NCBI RefSeq assembly: GCF_013359905.1
Contig: NZ_JABMCC010000112.1
Span: 372,001-436,000, forward strand
Origin: Paenibacillus taichungensis
Lineage (GTDB): Bacteria > Bacillota > Bacilli > Paenibacillales > Paenibacillaceae
Direction of reading: 5' to 3'
DNA length: 64,000 nucleotides
Under the pieces are notes generated by a model that was given only the letters and a program-made list of their open reading frames with translations, had not been told where the DNA came from and did no database searches. The position numbers and the translations under genes were made by a program. Below, piece by piece: positions 60,365 to 64,000 of this stretch. Numbering within the stretch: the stretch's first letter is position 1; each line of letters starts with the position of its first letter.

Positions 60365-63300
60365 TTAAAATTTATAAATCTGCTCCATCATTCTGGCTAC
60401 AGCGACTGCACCCTGTGCACGATTAGCATGCAGTTTAGGCGCAAACGAGCCATCTGCCATTCCTTTAAGCAGGCCTTGCTCCTGCATCGCTGCAACAGCT
60501 TGTTTTGCATATTCAGCGATATCTGCGTTGTCATTAAATGTGGTGCTGTTGGTTGTTGTATCAACGGTTGTACTGGTGTTCTGCTTCATGACCTGTACCG
60601 CACGGTTTAACATTACCGCCATGTCCTCACGGGTAATACGTTCATTTGCTGCAAACGAACCGTCTGCTCGGCCTTGCACGATTCCCATCTCCAAACCAAG
60701 ACGTACGGAATCTGAATACCACTGATCATTCTTCACATCCATTGGAGCTGAAGTGGATGTATCCGGCAAACGTGATTCGCCAATCCCCTTCATGATCATT
60801 TGCAGAAATTGTGCACGTGTCAGTTCTGCTTGCGGACTGAATCGGGTATCTGTCATGCCTGAAATGATTCCTTTTCCATACAGATTCTGAATCTCTTTAA
60901 TGGCCCAGGAGTAGGATTGCAAATCATTCAACGGCACCTGCACTTCAGTAATCACGAAACGGCCTGATTGAAGCGGCTTGAAAGCAAGACTTTGGGTCAT
61001 TTCATCATATTGAGTAAAGGTTACCGGTTTCATTTCACCATTTGGCAAAAGGGATTGGATAGCCAGCACATTGTCTTCTGCATTTGAATTTTGCACATTA
61101 GACATCGCTATTTCAATGGATCTGTCAGTCCACTGTAACAGCTGTCCGTTTAACAAGAGATCCACGCTGACCACCACGTTGCGGTTACCGATGGCTTCCT
61201 GTTGCGCTTCAGACAGATTGGCTGTGGAGTCTTCGGTTAGAATGACATCCATTGTATCCCCATCTTCATTACGAGCATCCTTCAATAAATTTAACGGGAT
61301 ACGGACAGATGTCTGTTTCATGACGAGCTCCAGCGACTGTAATGCCTGAGTACGTGCCCATTCCTGAAGTTGATTTGCATTGAGCTGGAAGGTCACAGCC
61401 TTTGTATCCTTGGGAACATCTGCAATCAAGGTTAGCTTTTTGCTGCCTGCTCCCATTCCTTCAATCATTTGAGACAACTGTTTCATCTCAGGTTGAATCA
61501 CATAGGTGCCCGCTCCGGTACTTGTCCCTTTGAATGTAATGGAACCACTTTCTCCTGGATTACCGGATTCGACAGGTGGCGTTACAGGAGGATTGCCGGA
61601 ATTCTGGGATGATCCAGGCGTGGAAGGCTGTGCAGGTTGACCTGGCTGTGATGGCTGACCCGGGGTCAGCTCTTGCCGTACAAGCTGACTAACCGCCTCT
61701 TTCAATGCGTTATCCGCAGCACTGATTTCCTGTGCGCTGGCTTCTGCATCATCCATAAGCACATGAGCAAACGACAATGCCTGTGCAAACACATTCCAGC
61801 TTGCGGCCGTGTAATTACTTTGATGCAGCTTCGCAGCGGAATTCACTGTAGTCTCCATGGCAGATTTGTCAGCCGGGAACATGCCATAAGCTTCAAAATC
61901 CATAAAGCCTACCCACTGAGAACCAGCGGTAATGGTCAGTTTAATATAACGTGCCTCCGTACCTGCGGGCAGGATGTGTCTTGGACTGGTGGATACAACC
62001 ACATCACTTGTTGTATCCACGACTTTGACAAAGTTCTTGTTATCGTTGGATACTTCGATCTTGTATTTAATGCCTCCACTCCACATGGACATTTCCAGCT
62101 TACGGATCACAGCGGTCGCCCCCAGATCCACTTGCCACCAACTATCCACACTTTGGTCTGTTCCCCATGAAGTAGTGGGGTCACTGTCAATCGCTCCCCC
62201 AGGCGAGTTGTCTTTTCCACCACCAGTACCGGCACTGCTTGATGCGGTAGCTGTTTTACCTGTTGTTAATGCCTCCAGCAAAACAAGGTTGTTATGGGCT
62301 TTCTGAAGTATTGTCAGAGCCTCCTGCACTTCCGATTGTATGGCATCCTGCTTGTCTCTGACCGTGATTGCCGATAACAATGCCGCTTTCAGGTTTGCCC
62401 AGCTTCGCTGAGTATACGAAGATTCGGTCAGCTGCTGGATTTCACCGATAAACTGTGTCAGCTCCGTTTTGTCTACGTTGGACAACCCATGGATGGCTGC
62501 TTCCACTTGTTTTGCTGCTGTATTCACTTCGGTCTGGGTGGCTCTTGGATCTATCATAACCTGTTCTGCACGAGTAAGAGCCTTGGTCAGAACAGCCCAT
62601 GTTGCAGCAGACCAATCTGCTTGTTTATATGTTTTGGCTTCGGCAATGATTGCCTCGAGACCGTTCCGATTCGCCGCTATAACATCAAGCTGCTGCATAA
62701 CCTCATGAAGAGCGGCAGTCGCAGCGTCCGTATCCTGTTGGGTTATACCACCAGATGTATAAGCCAATTTGTACGTATTCTCAGCTGCTGCAATGGCTGG
62801 AGCGAGTGTGGTCCAGCTTTCAGATGTAAAATCACTGGATTCCAGCGCCTTTGCACGTGTAATCGCTGCCGACAGCTCTTTCCGATCTGCGGGCAGATTG
62901 TCCAGGCCGCGTTTGTACACATCCAGCGATGGCAGGGCACGCCCTTCATACGAGTAACCGCCATTCGCCGGATATTCGTCATAATCGAACATGGCGTGAT
63001 TCTCCCATGCGTCTCCCTCGGAAGCAATCCAGCCTACATTGGCCGCAATCCATGCAGGCTCCCAATAGAAGAACCCCGCTCCCTTCTGATTTGGAACTTG
63101 TGAGATCATGTCCATAATGCCTGCAATCGCATCATATTGTCCCTGCACAGTTGCCGGGAAGGTAGCACCTCCCACATTCAGCGTTTCCGGATTGCCAATA
63201 ATATTGCCGTGAGCGTCCCCGTTTTTATACGAGAAAGGGTAGGACGTCTCAGCGATAATGACTTCTTTTCCATATTTCGCGGATACCTCATTCATCGTTT

Positions 63301-64000
63301 TGCGCACATCTGCGAATGTTCCGTGCCAGAATGGATAATAGGAAAGGCCGATAATATCGTACTCCAAATGACGTTTCTGCAATTCACCGAAGTACCAGTC
63401 AAATGTATCGGCTTTCCCCCCTTCAGCCAGATGGATCATGATTTGAACCTGATCTCCGCCTTGGATACTTCGAACGCCATCCACTCCTCGCTGAAGTAAG
63501 GCAACGTTCTCATCAAAGTCGACATTACTCTTCAATCCGTTTAACACGCCGCTGTTGATTTCGTTACCGATCTGTACCATATCGGGCATCGCGCCCGCAT
63601 TCTTCATCTCGCTTACCACTTCACGCGTGTAATCATATACAGCGGTCTTCAGTTCATCAAATGAAAGGTTTTCCCAGGCCTTCGGACGAAGCTGTTGACC
63701 GGGATGCGCCCATTCATCGGAATAATGGAAGTCGAGCAGGATCTTCATGCCTTTCTCTTTTACCCGCTGGGCCAGACGAATCACATCTTCTTTGTCGTTG
63801 TACCCATTGGATTTCTGTGGATCATTCCACAGTCGAAGCCGCACATAGTTCACGCCACGATCTTTGAGAATATCGAGCAGATCGCGTTCTGCTCCATTGC
63901 TGTCCAGATAATAACCTCCATTATCCTCAATGGCTGTTAACGTGGAAATATCCACCCCTCTGATAAAATCACTGCGATATCCTTCTACCGTAACGGTAGC
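60365..64000 (-). CDS. Multidomain GH53 endo-beta-1,4-galactanase with SLH domains, 5' end beyond window
   Basis: The frame is open to base 64000 (reading ATVTVEGYRSDFIRGVDIST), so N-terminal residues are missing. Counting from the GTG at 63955, the GH53 domain (1-345) has acid/base Glu132 in QIGNEIN and nucleophile Glu236 in IIAETSYPF. FIVAR-type helical repeats (350-560), an F5/8 type C or CBM32-like domain (568-695, TASSSAGTGGGKDNSPGGAID region), another helical repeat, a Pro/Ser/Gln linker (765-805) and three SLH domains (about 1027-1196) follow. It hydrolyses galactan side chains of pectin at the cell surface, attached through SLH domains. Confidence 0.94.
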   Translation of the reverse strand, partial: ATVTVEGYRSDFIRGVDISTLTAIEDNGGYYLDSNGAERDLLDILKDRGVNYVRLRLWNDPQKSNGYNDKEDVIRLAQRVKEKGMKILLDFHYSDEWAHPGQQLRPKAWENLSFDELKTAVYDYTREVVSEMKNAGAMPDMVQIGNEINSGVLNGLKSNVDFDENVALLQRGVDGVRSIQGGDQVQIMIHLAEGGKADTFDWYFGELQKRHLEYDIIGLSYYPFWHGTFADVRKTMNEVSAKYGKEVIIAETSYPFSYKNGDAHGNIIGNPETLNVGGATFPATVQGQYDAIAGIMDMISQVPNQKGAGFFYWEPAWIAANVGWIASEGDAWENHAMFDYDEYPANGGYSYEGRALPSLDVYKRGLDNLPADRKELSAAITRAKALESSDFTSESWTTLAPAIAAAENTYKLAYTSGGITQQDTDAATAALHEVMQQLDVIAANRNGLEAIIAEAKTYKQADWSAATWAVLTKALTRAEQVMIDPRATQTEVNTAAKQVEAAIHGLSNVDKTELTQFIGEIQQLTESSYTQRSWANLKAALLSAITVRDKQDAIQSEVQEALTILQKAHNNLVLLEALTTGKTATASSSAGTGGGKDNSPGGAIDSDPTTSWGTDQSVDSWWQVDLGATAVIRKLEMSMWSGGIKYKIEVSNDNKNFVKVVDTTSDVVVSTSPRHILPAGTEARYIKLTITAGSQWVGFMDFEAYGMFPADKSAMETTVNSAAKLHQSNYTAASWNVFAQALSFAHVLMDDAEASAQEISAADNALKEAVSQLVRQELTPGQPSQPGQPAQPSTPGSSQNSGNPPVTPPVESGNPGESGSITFKGTSTGAGTYVIQPEMKQLSQMIEGMGAGSKKLTLIADVPKDTKAVTFQLNANQLQEWARTQALQSLELVMKQTSVRIPLNLLKDARNEDGDTMDVILTEDSTANLSEAQQEAIGNRNVVVSVDLLLNGQLLQWTDRSIEIAMSNVQNSNAEDNVLAIQSLLPNGEMKPVTFTQYDEMTQSLAFKPLQSGRFVITEVQVPLNDLQSYSWAIKEIQNLYGKGIISGMTDTRFSPQAELTRAQFLQMIMKGIGESRLPDTSTSAPMDVKNDQWYSDSVRLGLEMGIVQGRADGSFAANERITREDMAVMLNRAVQVMKQNTSTTVDTTTNSTTFNDNADIAEYAKQAVAAMQEQGLLKGMADGSFAPKLHANRAQGAVAVARMMEQIYKF

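Overview
The window looks like chromosomal DNA of a spore-forming Firmicute of the Paenibacillus type. Supporting signs are AGGAGG-type ribosome-binding sites, GTG/TTG starts, a CotF-like coat protein with other spore-coat-like genes, Bce-type peptide-resistance genes, LicT/PRD antiterminators and a very large secreted glycanase with S-layer homology domains. No rRNA, tRNA, insertion sequence or CRISPR array was recognised. The species call is inference.

Layout. 0-5 kb holds small housekeeping genes: two HAD phosphatases, a YjfB-like protein, a GNAT acetyltransferase, a subtilase and RidA. 5-10 kb and 18.6-23.2 kb hold two complete beta-glucoside modules, each ordered antiterminator, PTS permease, 6-phospho-beta-glucosidase on the minus strand. 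Their leaders carry ribonucleic antiterminator (RAT) sites that overlap intrinsic terminators, and cre-like sites lie at the promoters. 10.6-18.5 kb holds assorted enzymes and an AraC regulator divergent from a GH78 alpha-L-rhamnosidase. 23.4-29.5 kb holds a metallophosphoesterase and the oxidative pentose phosphate operon zwf-tal-gnd, with a divergent LysR gene.

29.6-36.2 kb is patchier: a cupin, a remnant of an aldo/keto reductase, a partial tandem copy of a zinc-ribbon gene, an SPFH/zinc-ribbon membrane operon resembling B. subtilis ydjGHI, an ankyrin protein preceded by a 26-residue membrane peptide, and remnants of membrane transporters. 36.3-46.1 kb holds two serine hydrolases, a DUF1361 membrane protein, spore-coat-like genes with SigK-like promoters, an ECF41-type sigma factor operon with its likely own promoter, and a Rieske oxygenase.

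46.2-51.1 kb is a seven-gene minus-strand cluster with two SMI1/KNR4 (SUKH) proteins, a beta-propeller-like protein, a zinc-ribbon protein and unknowns. It resembles an orphan immunity island. 51.3-56.7 kb holds a ZIP transporter and a complete Bce-type module (response regulator, kinase, ATPase, permease). 56.8-59.0 kb pairs an SPFH protein with a divergent NAD-kinase-like protein under a promoter covered by three near-identical palindromes. 59.2-60.3 kb is an iron-siderophore binding lipoprotein with a Fur box. The window ends inside a multidomain GH53 endo-galactanase with SLH domains.

Together the sugar genes describe a plant-polysaccharide user: extracellular galactan and rhamnoside cleavage, PTS uptake of beta-glucosides under catabolite and substrate control, and a pentose phosphate operon downstream.
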